NCBI RefSeq assembly: GCF_900099905.1
Contig: NZ_FNEE01000011.1
Location: 130,551 to 194,550, forward strand
Direction of reading: 5' to 3'
DNA from: Mesorhizobium muleiense
Lineage (GTDB): Bacteria > Pseudomonadota > Alphaproteobacteria > Rhizobiales > Rhizobiaceae
DNA length: 64,000 bases
In this document: positions 1 to 8,133 of the stretch, in pieces
Layout: every line of letters starts with the position of its first letter
Numbering within the stretch: the first letter of the stretch is position 1
Made by a program: the position numbers and the translations under genes
The notes under the pieces: generated by a model
Database searches by the model: none
Seen by the model: only the letters and a program-made list of their open reading frames with translations
Told to the model about the DNA's origin: nothing

Positions 1-580
1 TCAGCACTGATTCCTTTGGCGTGGCCGCTATGTGAGTCTGCGCCTGCGCCTCCGCCACCAAGCCGTTAAAGGTCTGCTCCACGAGTGCGACGAAGCGCGG
101 TGGACCGGAAACGAAGACGAGGCCATTGCCTGGCACGGGTTTGACCACATAGCGCTCGTCGGAGATATCAAGCTTGTCGAGAGCCCCCTTGAACGCATCG
201 AAGCGAATCGACGTCATCAAAAGCATTCGAGTTTGCGATTCTTGTGCAGCAGACACATAGAGCACAAGGCCGTCATAGTACCATTGGAGACCGTAAAGGT
301 TCGTCAAGCGGTCGAGGAACGCGCGCGGTGGCAAATCAGGCATACGTCCGCGAATTCGCCCCTTCACCGCAGGACTGATGTTGACCCTGATATTCAGGTT
401 GTTGCCGAATTCCTGCAACGCTGCAGCGAGTTCCTGATCCAGAACCGTGTATCTATAGGGTGTCGCCGGAAGGGACAGCGGGACTGCGTGCGCCGGGTGA
501 ATCCCGGTGGACAGAAAAAACCCGGCACAGAGAAGTCTCAAAACATGCAGGGTGACGGGTTGGATAAGCGTTCTCGGCAT
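1..580 (-). CDS. nolW: NolW/RhcC1, type III secretion secretin N-terminal protein (partial)
   Basis: The minus strand reads open from an ATG at 578-580 to the window edge, 193 codons without a stop, so the 3' end lies outside. The product starts with a signal peptide (basic MPRTLIQ, hydrophobic stretch, HAVP cleavage region near residue 32). The N0/N1-type secretin fold follows (RYTVLDQELAAALQEFGNN, then GRIRGRMPDLPPRAFLDRL). Rhizobia split the outer-membrane secretin SctC into RhcC1 (NolW) and RhcC2; this is the periplasmic N-terminal part. It is divergent from nolB, as in the NGR234 cluster. Little seems to be missing, since NolW is only slightly longer than the part seen here. Confidence 0.88.
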   Translation of the reverse strand, partial: MPRTLIQPVTLHVLRLLCAGFFLSTGIHPAHAVPLSLPATPYRYTVLDQELAAALQEFGNNLNIRVNISPAVKGRIRGRMPDLPPRAFLDRLTNLYGLQWYYDGLVLYVSAAQESQTRMLLMTSIRFDAFKGALDKLDISDERYVVKPVPGNGLVFVSGPPRFVALVEQTFNGLVAEAQAQTHIAATPKESVL

Positions 581-666
581 GTCGCACTGATAAACCAAAC
601 GCTGAAATCATCACAAGTGACTAAATTGCCGAAGAGATTTTAGATGTCGAAATGACGCCGCCGTTA

Positions 667-694
667 GTCAGCTTGTTGTCAGCTTGCCCCCCTA
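667..694 (+). promoter_or_regulatory. tts box (TtsI-binding promoter element) upstream of nolB
   Basis: The sequence begins GTCAGCTTGTTGTCAGCTTG and ends in CCCCCCTA. This fits the rhizobial tts-box pattern (GTCAG-TT-TCG-AGCT then C-rich CCTA) bound by the two-component-type activator TtsI under NodD/flavonoid control. It lies 72 bases before the nolB start, on the coding strand of the rhc operon. Confidence 0.85.
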
Positions 695-766
695 GGAGTG
701 TTGCGCCGACACCGGGTGATGAATGGGCGGGGCCCGCCCGGTCAGAGAGAGCAACCGAGTCCTTAC

Positions 767-1276
767 ATGATGATGCCTGTCACGTCGATCTCTGCCACTC
801 TAACGGCTGGCCTCCCCAGGGTCGGATCACCGTCGATTGTCGAGCAGGCCCAGTTTGAGCGCGCCTTAGGGCATGCAGCCGACTCGCTGAAAAACAATGC
901 CGCCGCGGAGCCAGCGAGTGCGGCGCCAGTTGCTGCGGCGATGGATGTTCAGCGCGCGGCTGCGCCGACGAGCGGCATGGGCGATCGCGTGTTGCAGACG
1001 ATTTCCTCCCTATATCCACACAACACTGTTTCCTTCCCCGCGCTCGACCATGACATAGCCCTTTCGAAGGGCGCTCTACCGGGACCGGCGCAGAAGCTTC
1101 CCGTCGCAGGTGAGGCGGGAACCGGAATCTCGGGCATTCCTCAACAAGGGCAAGACTTCGAAACGATGATGGCTGGTCTTCGGGATGTTTACAACGGCGT
1201 CACCCAGGTGGCGCTTATCTCCAAAGGCGTCAGCGGCGTCACATCATCCGTGAATAAACTTTTGAAGGAAGGCTGA
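767..1276 (+). CDS. nolB: NolB, type III secretion protein
   Basis: This 169-residue product is the first gene of the rhc operon. The start chosen is the first of three ATG-like codons in the MMMPVTSIS stretch, because longer versions run back through GTG/TTG codons towards the tts box and give unrelated residues. NolB-type content is seen in the segment SPSIVEQAQFERALGHAADS and in the C-terminal YNGVTQVALISKGVSGVTSS, which resembles the amphipathic end of inner-rod (SctI/YscI-like) proteins. That structural role is inferred. The stop is 9 bases before rhcJ. NolB is required for secretion in other rhizobia. Confidence 0.85.
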   Translation: MMMPVTSISATLTAGLPRVGSPSIVEQAQFERALGHAADSLKNNAAAEPASAAPVAAAMDVQRAAAPTSGMGDRVLQTISSLYPHNTVSFPALDHDIALSKGALPGPAQKLPVAGEAGTGISGIPQQGQDFETMMAGLRDVYNGVTQVALISKGVSGVTSSVNKLLKEG

Positions 1277-1285
1277 ACCGCGCGC

Positions 1286-2149
1286 ATGATTGGCTTGGCC
1301 GAGGGCGAAATCATGCGTGGCCTGTCAGGGTGGCGGTCGGTTAGACTTGTCATGCTGCTAGTTCTCGTCGCCCTCAGTGCTTGCAAAACCGACCTCTACA
1401 CGCAATTGCAAGAGCGTGAGGCAAATGAAATGCTCGCACTTCTTGAAGACAACGGGGTCGCCGCGATCCGGGTGGTCGCCAAGGATGGGACCAGCACGAT
1501 CCAGGTTGACGAAAAGCTGCTCGCCTTCTCAATCAACCTTCTGAACGCCAAGGGGTTGCCGCGCCAATCCTTCAAGAACCTCGGTGAGATATTCCAAGGA
1601 TCAGGCCTGATTGCCTCGCCGACCGAGGAGCGTGCCCGTTACGTGTATGCCCTGAGCGAAGAGTTGTCGCGGACGATCAGCGATATCGATGGCGTTTTTT
1701 CTGTACGTGTTCACGTCGTGCTGCCGCATAACGACCTTGTGCGAGCCGGCGCCACGCCATCCTCGGCCGCGGTGTTTATCAGGCACGACGCCAAAACAAA
1801 TGTCGCGGCTCTGCTGCCAAAGATAAAGATGCTGGTAGCCGACAGCATCGAAGGCTTGTCCTACGATAAGGTGGAAGTGGTTTTGGTGCCGGTAGAACGG
1901 TCCGCACACGAGCAACGGCCCGATCCGACTGCTGTTTTGCCACAAGCATCAACACCTCTTCCTGCGCCAATTCTGGCGACCGTGACAGGTTTTGCCGCAG
2001 CCGTATTCGCAGTGGCCTGTTATCTCTTGGTCAGCGTTGCTACGCGTCGGCGCAAGCAATCAACCGGCGTTTCCAAGGTCGAGGGGCGCCGGGATGCTTC
2101 TGCTGTCGAGGCCATTCGCAAAAGAATGCCTGCAATTGGACGTGGGTGA
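1286..2149 (+). CDS. rhcJ: RhcJ (NolT/SctJ), inner-membrane ring lipoprotein
   Basis: The product is a 287-residue lipoprotein with a lipobox ending at Cys33 (VALSAC). A YscJ/FliF-type ring-building domain follows (ANEMLALLEDNGVAAIRVV, then ASPTEERARYVYALSEELS). A single membrane helix lies at roughly residues 228-250, followed by a basic cytoplasmic tail (RRRKQ). It forms the inner-membrane MS-ring-like base of the type III machine. A second in-frame ATG at 1313 would shorten the leader by nine residues and is an equally possible start. It lies between nolB and nolU, as in other rhizobial clusters. Confidence 0.92.
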   Translation: MIGLAEGEIMRGLSGWRSVRLVMLLVLVALSACKTDLYTQLQEREANEMLALLEDNGVAAIRVVAKDGTSTIQVDEKLLAFSINLLNAKGLPRQSFKNLGEIFQGSGLIASPTEERARYVYALSEELSRTISDIDGVFSVRVHVVLPHNDLVRAGATPSSAAVFIRHDAKTNVAALLPKIKMLVADSIEGLSYDKVEVVLVPVERSAHEQRPDPTAVLPQASTPLPAPILATVTGFAAAVFAVACYLLVSVATRRRKQSTGVSKVEGRRDASAVEAIRKRMPAIGRG

Positions 2150-2789
2150 CATCTCATTGCCAATGCCTATACAGACCGCCCGACCTGATGGTCCGCACCA
2201 ATTGCGTTTTCCGGGCGCGAGCGAGCTTGCGGCTTCGGCCCATCCGACCCGTCTAGCGGCGCGTCTTGATCCAGCGTTATCGGCAGAAACGTTAGTGAAG
2301 TTGCAGAAGTGTTCCAGACTGCATCCAAGGCTGGCAGAATTGCTGGGCAACTATGACGTGGATCTGAACCACATCGGCTGCAGGCCGGACCTTCTACGCG
2401 GGCACGATCCATATCGAGCTGCCCTTCTTGCTGGTAGTATCTGGCATGCCCGTTCGCTGGTCGCGTTTGTCTCTCAGCCTGAGCTTGCCATCCTTGTTAA
2501 ACGCATCGGCGTGGATGCACACGCATTCGGAATCCGACACCTGCTGCATGCCGTTGAGAACAGACTGATCGCGGACCCAGAAAAACTCGCTCAGCAAATC
2601 GAATACGATGGACATGCATGTCTTGGGGCTTGGCTCCAGGACAGTTCAGCGACCGAGCGTAACCGCGTGCTTCTTCGGTTGCCCGAGGGGACTGCCGCGG
2701 AGACTCCAGCACCTGAGCATTGGACCGCCGCCGGCCAATTGCTTTCACTTGTACTAGCTCATTTTGAGACAGAGACCCCGGTGAAATGA
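2094..2789 (+). CDS. nolU: NolU (SctK-like), type III secretion accessory protein
   Basis: The product is 231 residues from ATG 2094, which overlaps the 3' end of rhcJ by 56 bases. An ATG at 2164, just after the rhcJ stop, would give 208 residues, close to what I recall for NolU of other rhizobia, so the start is uncertain. The body (LHPRLAELLGNYDVDLNHIG, SIWHARSLVAFV) is of the SctK/YscK type, a cytoplasmic protein of the sorting platform that links the export gate to SctQ and the ATPase. The stop codon overlaps the nolV start (ATGA-type junction at 2786-2789), which suggests translational coupling. Confidence 0.85.
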   Translation: MLLLSRPFAKECLQLDVGDISLPMPIQTARPDGPHQLRFPGASELAASAHPTRLAARLDPALSAETLVKLQKCSRLHPRLAELLGNYDVDLNHIGCRPDLLRGHDPYRAALLAGSIWHARSLVAFVSQPELAILVKRIGVDAHAFGIRHLLHAVENRLIADPEKLAQQIEYDGHACLGAWLQDSSATERNRVLLRLPEGTAAETPAPEHWTAAGQLLSLVLAHFETETPVK

Positions 2790-3409
2790 CAGCCGAACTT
2801 TCCGAGGGGCCAATAGCGCCGCAGATGCGTCCAATCGGACCACTGATACCCGCGAGCGAGCTCGAAACCTGGCACAGCGCCGCGCAAGCGCTTGCCGCGG
2901 CAGAACGGCATCGGCAGCGCGTTCGAAACTGGGCACGCGCCGTTTACCAGCGGGCGTGGGTGCGCGGCCACATGGAGGGCTCGAATGCAGGCACCGAGGA
3001 GATGGCAGGGCTGATTGCGGAGACAATCTCCGAAATCGCGCGACGAAAGGCGGCTCTGGAGCAGGAATTGCCGCAGCTCGTGATGGAAATATTGAGCGAT
3101 CTTATCGGCGCTTTCGATCCGGGCGAGCTACTGGTGAGGGCTGTTCGTCACGCCATAGAGTGTCAATACAGCGGCGCCGAAGTTTGCCTTCATGTTTCTC
3201 CCATGCAAGTCGACATGCTTGCACGAGAGTTTGCTCGATGCGACGGCCAGGATGGTCGACCAAGGGTGCGGATCGAGCCCGACCCGACGTTGTCGCCGCA
3301 ACGGTGCGTGCTGTGGAGCGAGTACGGCAATGTCGACCTGGGACTTGACGCCCAGATGCGCGCGCTGCGCCTTGGTTTCGGGACGCTATGTGAAAAAGGC
3401 GAGCTATGA
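2786..3409 (+). CDS. nolV: NolV (SctL), ATPase regulator/stator
   Basis: The product has 207 residues. It matches the SctL/FliH type: a charged helical N-terminal half (HSAAQALAAAERHRQRVRNW) and a C-terminal V-ATPase subunit E-like domain (GAEVCLHVSPMQVDMLAREF, then RVRIEPDPTLSPQRCVLWSE). The family binds the SctN ATPase and connects it to the SctQ pods. It overlaps nolU by 4 bases and rhcN by 4 bases, so the three genes are coupled. The reading frame is intact. Confidence 0.88.
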   Translation: MTAELSEGPIAPQMRPIGPLIPASELETWHSAAQALAAAERHRQRVRNWARAVYQRAWVRGHMEGSNAGTEEMAGLIAETISEIARRKAALEQELPQLVMEILSDLIGAFDPGELLVRAVRHAIECQYSGAEVCLHVSPMQVDMLAREFARCDGQDGRPRVRIEPDPTLSPQRCVLWSEYGNVDLGLDAQMRALRLGFGTLCEKGEL

Positions 3410-4764
3410 GAAAGCCCGTCCCAGAACATAACGCTGACGCCGACACTCGAGCTCTCGTTCCAGCAATCTCGTCTTTGAGGGCTGCGGCCAAGCGAATTGA
3501 CACGCGTGCGGTGCGCGGTCGGATCACGCGGGCTATCGGCACACTGGTTCATGCCGTCTTGCCAGATACTCGTATTGGGGAACTTTGCCTCCTAGAGGAC
3601 CCGCGAACCGGGCTGTCGCTCGAGGCCGAGGTGATCGGCCTGTCGGGTGATGGTGTATTGCTGACACCGATCGGGGACTTGGTGGGCCTATCCAGCCGCG
3701 CAGAGGTCGTGGCCACTGGCCGAATGCGTGAGGTGCCCGTCGGCGGCGATTTGCTCGGTCGCGTGATCGACAGTCGTTGCCGCCCATTGGACGGCAAAGG
3801 CGAAATCAAGACCGTCGAAACTCGGCCCCTGCATGGCAGAGCCCCCAATCCGATGACGAGGCGCATGATTGAGCGGCCATTCCCGCTTGGGGTCCGTGTC
3901 CTCGATGGTCTGCTGACGTGCGGCGAGGGCCAGCGGATCGGGATTTATGGCGAGCCAGGTGGTGGCAAGTCGACGCTGTTGTCACAGATCGTAAAGGGTG
4001 CCGCCGCTGACGTCGTCATAGTGGCGCTCATAGGCGAACGTGGACGGGAAGTTCGTGAATTCATCGAAAGGAATCTTGGTGAAGAGGGCCTTCTCCGTAC
4101 GGTCGTCGTGGTTGAAACCTCCGACCGCTCGGCGGTGGAGCGTGCGCAATGCGCTCCAATGGCGACTGCGCTCGCGGAATATTTTCGCGATCAGGGCCTA
4201 CGCGTTGCTCTCATGCTGGATTCGCTGACGCGCTTCTGCCGCGCTATGCGCGAAATAGGCCTTGCTGCGGGTGAGCCGCCGACGCGACGGGGCTTTCCTC
4301 CTTCCGTTTTTGGCATGCTGCCAGGCCTGCTCGAGCGCGCCGGCATGGGTGAGCGGGGCTCAATCACGGCCTTCTATACGGTGCTTGTAGAGGGTGATGG
4401 CACGGGTGATCCAATCGCCGAGGAATCGCGTGGTATTCTCGATGGCCATGTCATCCTCTCACGCGCTATTGCGGCGCGATCGCATTTCCCCGCTATTGAT
4501 GTGCTGCAGAGTCGCAGCCGCGTCATGGATGCAGTCGTTTCGGGGACACATCGCAAGGCAGCATCCATTTTCCGCGAGCTCCTATCGCGCTATGCCGAGA
4601 CCGAGTTCTTGATCAATGTTGGCGAATACAAGCCAGGTGGAGATCCCCTGACTGACCGGGCCGTCGCGTCAATCGACGAACTGAGGGAGTTTCTGCGCCA
4701 GAGCGAAGATGACGCGTCAGATTTCGAGGAGACGGTCGCATGGATGTCGCGTCTGACCGCGTGA
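3406..4764 (+). CDS. rhcN: RhcN (SctN), type III secretion ATPase
   Basis: The product is a 452-residue F1/V1 beta-subunit-like ATPase. The Walker A loop reads GEPGGGKST, and the family-typical GERGREVREFIE, LMLDSLTRFCRAMREIGLA and GSITAFYTVLVEGDGTGDP segments follow in order. It unfolds and uncouples effectors from chaperones at the cytoplasmic side of the machine. Length and motif order are normal for SctN. The start overlaps nolV by 4 bases and the end overlaps the next gene by 25 bases. Confidence 0.96.
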   Translation: MRKPVPEHNADADTRALVPAISSLRAAAKRIDTRAVRGRITRAIGTLVHAVLPDTRIGELCLLEDPRTGLSLEAEVIGLSGDGVLLTPIGDLVGLSSRAEVVATGRMREVPVGGDLLGRVIDSRCRPLDGKGEIKTVETRPLHGRAPNPMTRRMIERPFPLGVRVLDGLLTCGEGQRIGIYGEPGGGKSTLLSQIVKGAAADVVIVALIGERGREVREFIERNLGEEGLLRTVVVVETSDRSAVERAQCAPMATALAEYFRDQGLRVALMLDSLTRFCRAMREIGLAAGEPPTRRGFPPSVFGMLPGLLERAGMGERGSITAFYTVLVEGDGTGDPIAEESRGILDGHVILSRAIAARSHFPAIDVLQSRSRVMDAVVSGTHRKAASIFRELLSRYAETEFLINVGEYKPGGDPLTDRAVASIDELREFLRQSEDDASDFEETVAWMSRLTA

Positions 4765-5252
4765 ACTGGGTTCAGTCTTCGAGGTTACGGCTTCTGAAGG
4801 AAATGCAAGAGCGTCGTGCCCTTGGCGAGCTGTCCAAGAAGGAAGCCCAGCGCGATGTGGCCGCCTCAGCCGTACAAAATGCCGCTAGGGAGCTTGCAAT
4901 GATACAGCAACATTGTTCAAGAACAGAAGCAGCGCTCTATCAGCATCTGATGTCACTCGACAACTTGTCTAGCGCAGCGCTCGACCGTCACCGCCTTCAC
5001 ACTGAACAGCTTGCCGCTGAGATCACTTCCAGACGGCAGATGCTTGATGATGCCCAAATCGCTCAAGAGGAGGCTGAGATGGCGGCGTCCAGGACGAGGG
5101 AGCTATGGGTCATATGTTCGGCGGCAAGGGACAAATGGCAACAAATCGAGGACGACGTGCGGCGCGCCGTCGAGACTCATTCGGAGGCCGCAGCCGAGAT
5201 CGAGGCCGACGACGAGATACTGCTGAAATATGCGAGGGGGTCGCTTGCCTAA
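4740..5252 (+). CDS. RhcO-type stalk protein (SctO/YscO-like, y4yJ equivalent)
   Basis: This 170-residue protein is almost entirely charged helix and is predicted coiled coil throughout (RLRLLKEMQERRALGELSKK, ITSRRQMLDDAQIAQEEAEM). Its size, composition and place between the ATPase and SctQ genes match the SctO/YscO/FliJ stalk that sits in the ATPase hexamer and contacts SctV. It corresponds to y4yJ of the NGR234 cluster. The start overlaps the end of rhcN, consistent with coupling. The functional call rests on position and shape rather than on a motif. Confidence 0.8.
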   Translation: MDVASDRVNWVQSSRLRLLKEMQERRALGELSKKEAQRDVAASAVQNAARELAMIQQHCSRTEAALYQHLMSLDNLSSAALDRHRLHTEQLAAEITSRRQMLDDAQIAQEEAEMAASRTRELWVICSAARDKWQQIEDDVRRAVETHSEAAAEIEADDEILLKYARGSLA

Positions 5253-5305
5253 ATGCCGCGCAACCGGATCCGACAGTCGCAAGAGGTCGTCCGAATGACA
5301 CGACC

Positions 5306-6370
5306 GTGCAGTCTTTGATAGCCGCTGCGGTCACACCCGCCATGTTCGAACCAGTTCTGAAACTGTCCCGCACGGTTGTCTCGTGGCTCAATGATACAGC
5401 AGCGCCCCGTACGCCGTTTCAAAGCCGGATCAACGAGGTGCCGCTATCGGTGCGAACGGCAGGGCTTGTCTGGCAGCAGGAACCTGCTGCCATTCCGATG
5501 CTTGACTGCGTCTGGAGAGTGGGAGCCGAAACGGTCATCTTGTCGCTGTCGCGCCCGCTCGTAGAGGAGTTCATCACGACAGTGCAGAACGGCTTGGCCT
5601 TCCCTTCCGAGCCAACTGCTTCGCTTATTCTCGAACTCGCTCTTGAGCCGCTTGTCACTCGACTGGAGGAGACGACGCGTCTGAACGTGCAACTCGTGCG
5701 CGTATGCGAAGCCACGATGCTGGCTCCTCATCTTGAACTCGACATCATTTTCGGCGCGGTCAAGGGCAAGGGCCGTCTATTCCTGTTCACGCCTCTTGAC
5801 GGCTTAGTACCGCCTGCGTTTCGCGCGCTAGGCGAACTGCTTGCCCAGTTGCCGCGGCAGCTGGGCGGGCTGCCTCCAGAGCTCCCGCTCATTGTTGCAG
5901 GAGAGGTCGGCACGCTTCGCCTTCCTGCGGCGCTTCTTCGAAGCGCATGTGTCGGTGATGCATTGTTGCCCGATATTGCGCCGTTCGGCCGCGGCCAGAT
6001 CACCCTAGCTGTCGGCCAGTTGTGCGCCGGGGCGGATCTTGACGGCGATGAATTAATCTTGCGGGGGCCTTTCCGCCCGCGACCGTGTCCTTTGGAGAAT
6101 GCGCATATGACACAACCCGGATCGCAACTGGAGCTTACTAAGGATCTCGACGATGTCGAGATCGTGCTTGTCTTTGAATGCGGCCGCTGGCCTATTTCTC
6201 TTGGGGAATTAAGAAGTGCCGGCGAAGGGCATATTTTTGAACTTGGATGGCCGATCGACGGCCCGGTCGACATAGTGGCCAATGGTCAGCGTATCGGGCG
6301 TGGCGACATTGTCCGCATCGGAGAAGAGCTGGGCATCAGGCTCCGTGGCGGGTTTGCATGCAATGAGTGA
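5306..6370 (+). CDS. rhcQ: RhcQ (SctQ), sorting-platform C-ring protein
   Basis: The product has 354 residues from a GTG at 5306. No in-frame ATG occurs before 5342, and residues read further upstream are an arginine-rich shadow of rhcO. The C-terminal ~85 residues form a SpoA (SPOA/FliN) domain (DLDDVEIVLVFECGRWPISL, GHIFELGWPIDGPVDIVANG, RIGRGDIVRIGEELGIRL). The N-terminal half is the weaker SctQ_N-type domain. It forms the cytoplasmic pods that receive effectors. An internal start that could give a free C-terminal SpoA domain is listed separately. It overlaps rhcR by 8 bases. Confidence 0.9.
   Translation: MQSLIAAAVTPAMFEPVLKLSRTVVSWLNDTAAPRTPFQSRINEVPLSVRTAGLVWQQEPAAIPMLDCVWRVGAETVILSLSRPLVEEFITTVQNGLAFPSEPTASLILELALEPLVTRLEETTRLNVQLVRVCEATMLAPHLELDIIFGAVKGKGRLFLFTPLDGLVPPAFRALGELLAQLPRQLGGLPPELPLIVAGEVGTLRLPAALLRSACVGDALLPDIAPFGRGQITLAVGQLCAGADLDGDELILRGPFRPRPCPLENAHMTQPGSQLELTKDLDDVEIVLVFECGRWPISLGELRSAGEGHIFELGWPIDGPVDIVANGQRIGRGDIVRIGEELGIRLRGGFACNE
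6094..6109 (+). promoter_or_regulatory. Candidate internal ribosome binding site and ATG for a SctQ C-terminal product
   Basis: GGAG at 6094-6097 is followed after 9 bases by an in-frame ATG at 6107, directly before the SpoA domain of rhcQ. Several SctQ proteins (YscQ, SpaO) are known to produce a separate C-terminal fragment from such an internal start. Here it would give about 87 residues. This is an inference from spacing only. Confidence 0.4.
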
Positions 6371-7028
6371 AGCTCAGCCGACAATCCTGGCGCTTCTTGC
6401 GGTTACCGCCGGACTCGGTCTGCTGGTTTTAGCAGTTGCCACGACAACGGCCTTTGTAAAGGTATCAATTGTTCTTTTCCTCGTCCGCAATGCGCTCGGG
6501 ACCCAGACCATACCACCCAATGTGGTGCTGTACGCCGCGGCGATGATCCTCACTATGTTCGTTAGTGCGCCCGTTGCTGAGCAGACCTATGACCGCATGT
6601 CGGATCCCAAGCTCCACTATCAGACATTCGACGACTGGGTAAGCGCCGCTAAAGCCGGAAGTGAGCCCTTGCGCGAGCATCTCAAGAAATTCACAAATGA
6701 AGAGCAGCGGCGATTTTTCCTATCTTCGACAGAAAAGGTCTGGCCAGAGGAAATGCACGCTGCAGCCACGCCTGATGACTTTGCAATACTTGTACCGTCT
6801 TTCTTGCTATCAGAATTGAAGCGCGGATTTGAGATAGGATTTCTACTTTATCTGCCTTTTATTGTTATAGATCTGATAGTGACAACTATCTTGATGGCAA
6901 TGGGTATGTCGATGGTCTCACCAACTGTTATATCTGTCCCGTTCAAGATCTTTTTGTTTGTTGCCATTGATGGTTGGTCAAAATTGATGCATGGGCTTGT
7001 GCTGAGTTATACGTTACCGGGAGGCTGA
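6363..7028 (+). CDS. rhcR: RhcR (SctR), export-gate membrane protein
   Basis: The product has 222 residues from ATG 6363, overlapping the rhcQ stop by 8 bases; the reading frame extends further upstream but only through rhcQ. Four hydrophobic segments are visible (for example LLAVTAGLGLLVLAVATTTA and GFLLYLPFIVIDLIVTTILM) around the FliP/SctR-type hydrophilic loop containing HLKKFTNEEQRRFF. SctR builds the pentameric core of the export gate with SctS and SctT. The length is normal for the family. Confidence 0.94.
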   Translation: MSEAQPTILALLAVTAGLGLLVLAVATTTAFVKVSIVLFLVRNALGTQTIPPNVVLYAAAMILTMFVSAPVAEQTYDRMSDPKLHYQTFDDWVSAAKAGSEPLREHLKKFTNEEQRRFFLSSTEKVWPEEMHAAATPDDFAILVPSFLLSELKRGFEIGFLLYLPFIVIDLIVTTILMAMGMSMVSPTVISVPFKIFLFVAIDGWSKLMHGLVLSYTLPGG

Positions 7029-7030
7029 TC

Positions 7031-7306
7031 ATCACTGAATCCAGCATCATTACTCTTATGAGCCAATCACTGGTGGTTTTCATGATCTGGATTCTACCGC
7101 CGCTCATTGCATCAGTGGTTGTCGGCCTCGTCATCGGCATCCTCCAGGCGGCGACGCAGATCCAGGATGAAAGCTTGCCGCTCACCGTGAAGCTTCTGGT
7201 CGTTGTCGCGGTGATTGGGCTGTTTGCTCCTGTGCTAAGCGCCCCGCTCATAGAGCTAGCCGATCAGATCTTCACCGAGTTTCCCGCAATGACACTTAGC
7301 TACTAG
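7031..7306 (+). CDS. rhcS: RhcS (SctS), export-gate membrane protein with apparent ATC start
   Basis: The product is a FliQ/SctS-type hairpin of two membrane helices (LVVFMIWILPPLIASVVVGL and LTVKLLVVVAVIGLFAPVL) joined by ATQIQDESL, the family signature loop. Starting at ATC 7031 gives 91 residues, the usual SctS length, with GGGAGG at 7019-7024 six bases upstream. The first in-frame ATG (7058) would remove nine residues and has no good ribosome site; in-frame TTG/GTG codons lie deep in rhcR. The start is therefore probably a non-canonical ATC, or a single-base change of an ancestral ATG. Confidence 0.85.
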   Translation: MTESSIITLMSQSLVVFMIWILPPLIASVVVGLVIGILQAATQIQDESLPLTVKLLVVVAVIGLFAPVLSAPLIELADQIFTEFPAMTLSY

Positions 7307-7314
7307 TCCGCCCC

Positions 7315-8133
7315 ATGGACGCGCCATCGGCCGATATTCAAATTCTGATCCAGACGGCTCTCGAACTCGTCGTTGCGGCAGGTCTTGGGGCAGCCCGCGC
7401 GATGGGCATCATGCTGATCTTTCCCGTATTCACACGCTCGCAGATCAGTGGGCTGATCCGGGGCTGTTTGGCTGTTGGCTTCGCACTACCATGCCTGGCA
7501 CACGTCAGCGGCGGATTGCCGGCGCTGGATTCTGATACACGCCTGATCCAGCTAACCCTGCTCGGATTCAAGGAAGTTTTTGTCGGTGTACTCCTTGGCA
7601 CTTTTCTTGGCATTCCGCTTTGGGGCCTTCAGGCTGCCGGGGAGCTTATCGACAACCAACGCGGCATCAGCAGCCCGACCGCTTCGGCCGATCCCGCGAC
7701 GAACAGTCAGGCTTCCGCGATGGGCGTTTTTCTGGGGATCACTGCGATTGCCATATTCGTCGGATCAGGAGGCCTGGAAACTTTGATCAGTGTCCTGTAC
7801 CGCAGCTACTTGATCTGGCCGGTGTATCAGTTTCACCCGACACTGAGCGGGCCAGGAGCAATGGAGTTGTTGGGGCTTCTCGACCGCATAATGCGCACGG
7901 CATTATTGGTATCGGGGCCTGTCGTGTTCTTCCTGATACTGATTGATATATCGATGATGCTGCTGCGTCGCTTTGCCCCGCAATTTAAGGCGAGCCAACT
8001 GTCTCCGGCAATCAAGAACATTGTCTTTCCAGTTCTCATGGTCACCTACGCTGCCTATCTGGTGGAGAGCATGAAACTGGAGGTCACACAAGCCAACGGC
8101 GCGCTGGAGTGGTTCGACAAATTGCTGCCATGA
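7315..8133 (+). CDS. rhcT: RhcT (SctT), export-gate membrane protein
   Basis: This 272-residue FliR/SctT-type protein has about six to seven hydrophobic segments (LELVVAAGLGAARAMGIMLI, EVFVGVLLGTFLGIPLWGLQ, LVSGPVVFFLILIDISMMLL). The conserved inter-helix region GELIDNQRGISSPTASADPA is clearly of the SctT type. It completes the export gate with SctR and SctS. It begins 8 bases after rhcS, and its stop overlaps the rhcU start (ATGA at 8130-8133). Confidence 0.94.
   Translation: MDAPSADIQILIQTALELVVAAGLGAARAMGIMLIFPVFTRSQISGLIRGCLAVGFALPCLAHVSGGLPALDSDTRLIQLTLLGFKEVFVGVLLGTFLGIPLWGLQAAGELIDNQRGISSPTASADPATNSQASAMGVFLGITAIAIFVGSGGLETLISVLYRSYLIWPVYQFHPTLSGPGAMELLGLLDRIMRTALLVSGPVVFFLILIDISMMLLRRFAPQFKASQLSPAIKNIVFPVLMVTYAAYLVESMKLEVTQANGALEWFDKLLP

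Noticed and set aside
32..643. A 203-codon plus-strand frame at the window start
   Set aside because: It lies opposite nolW/rhcC1, whose minus-strand product has a signal peptide and secretin features.
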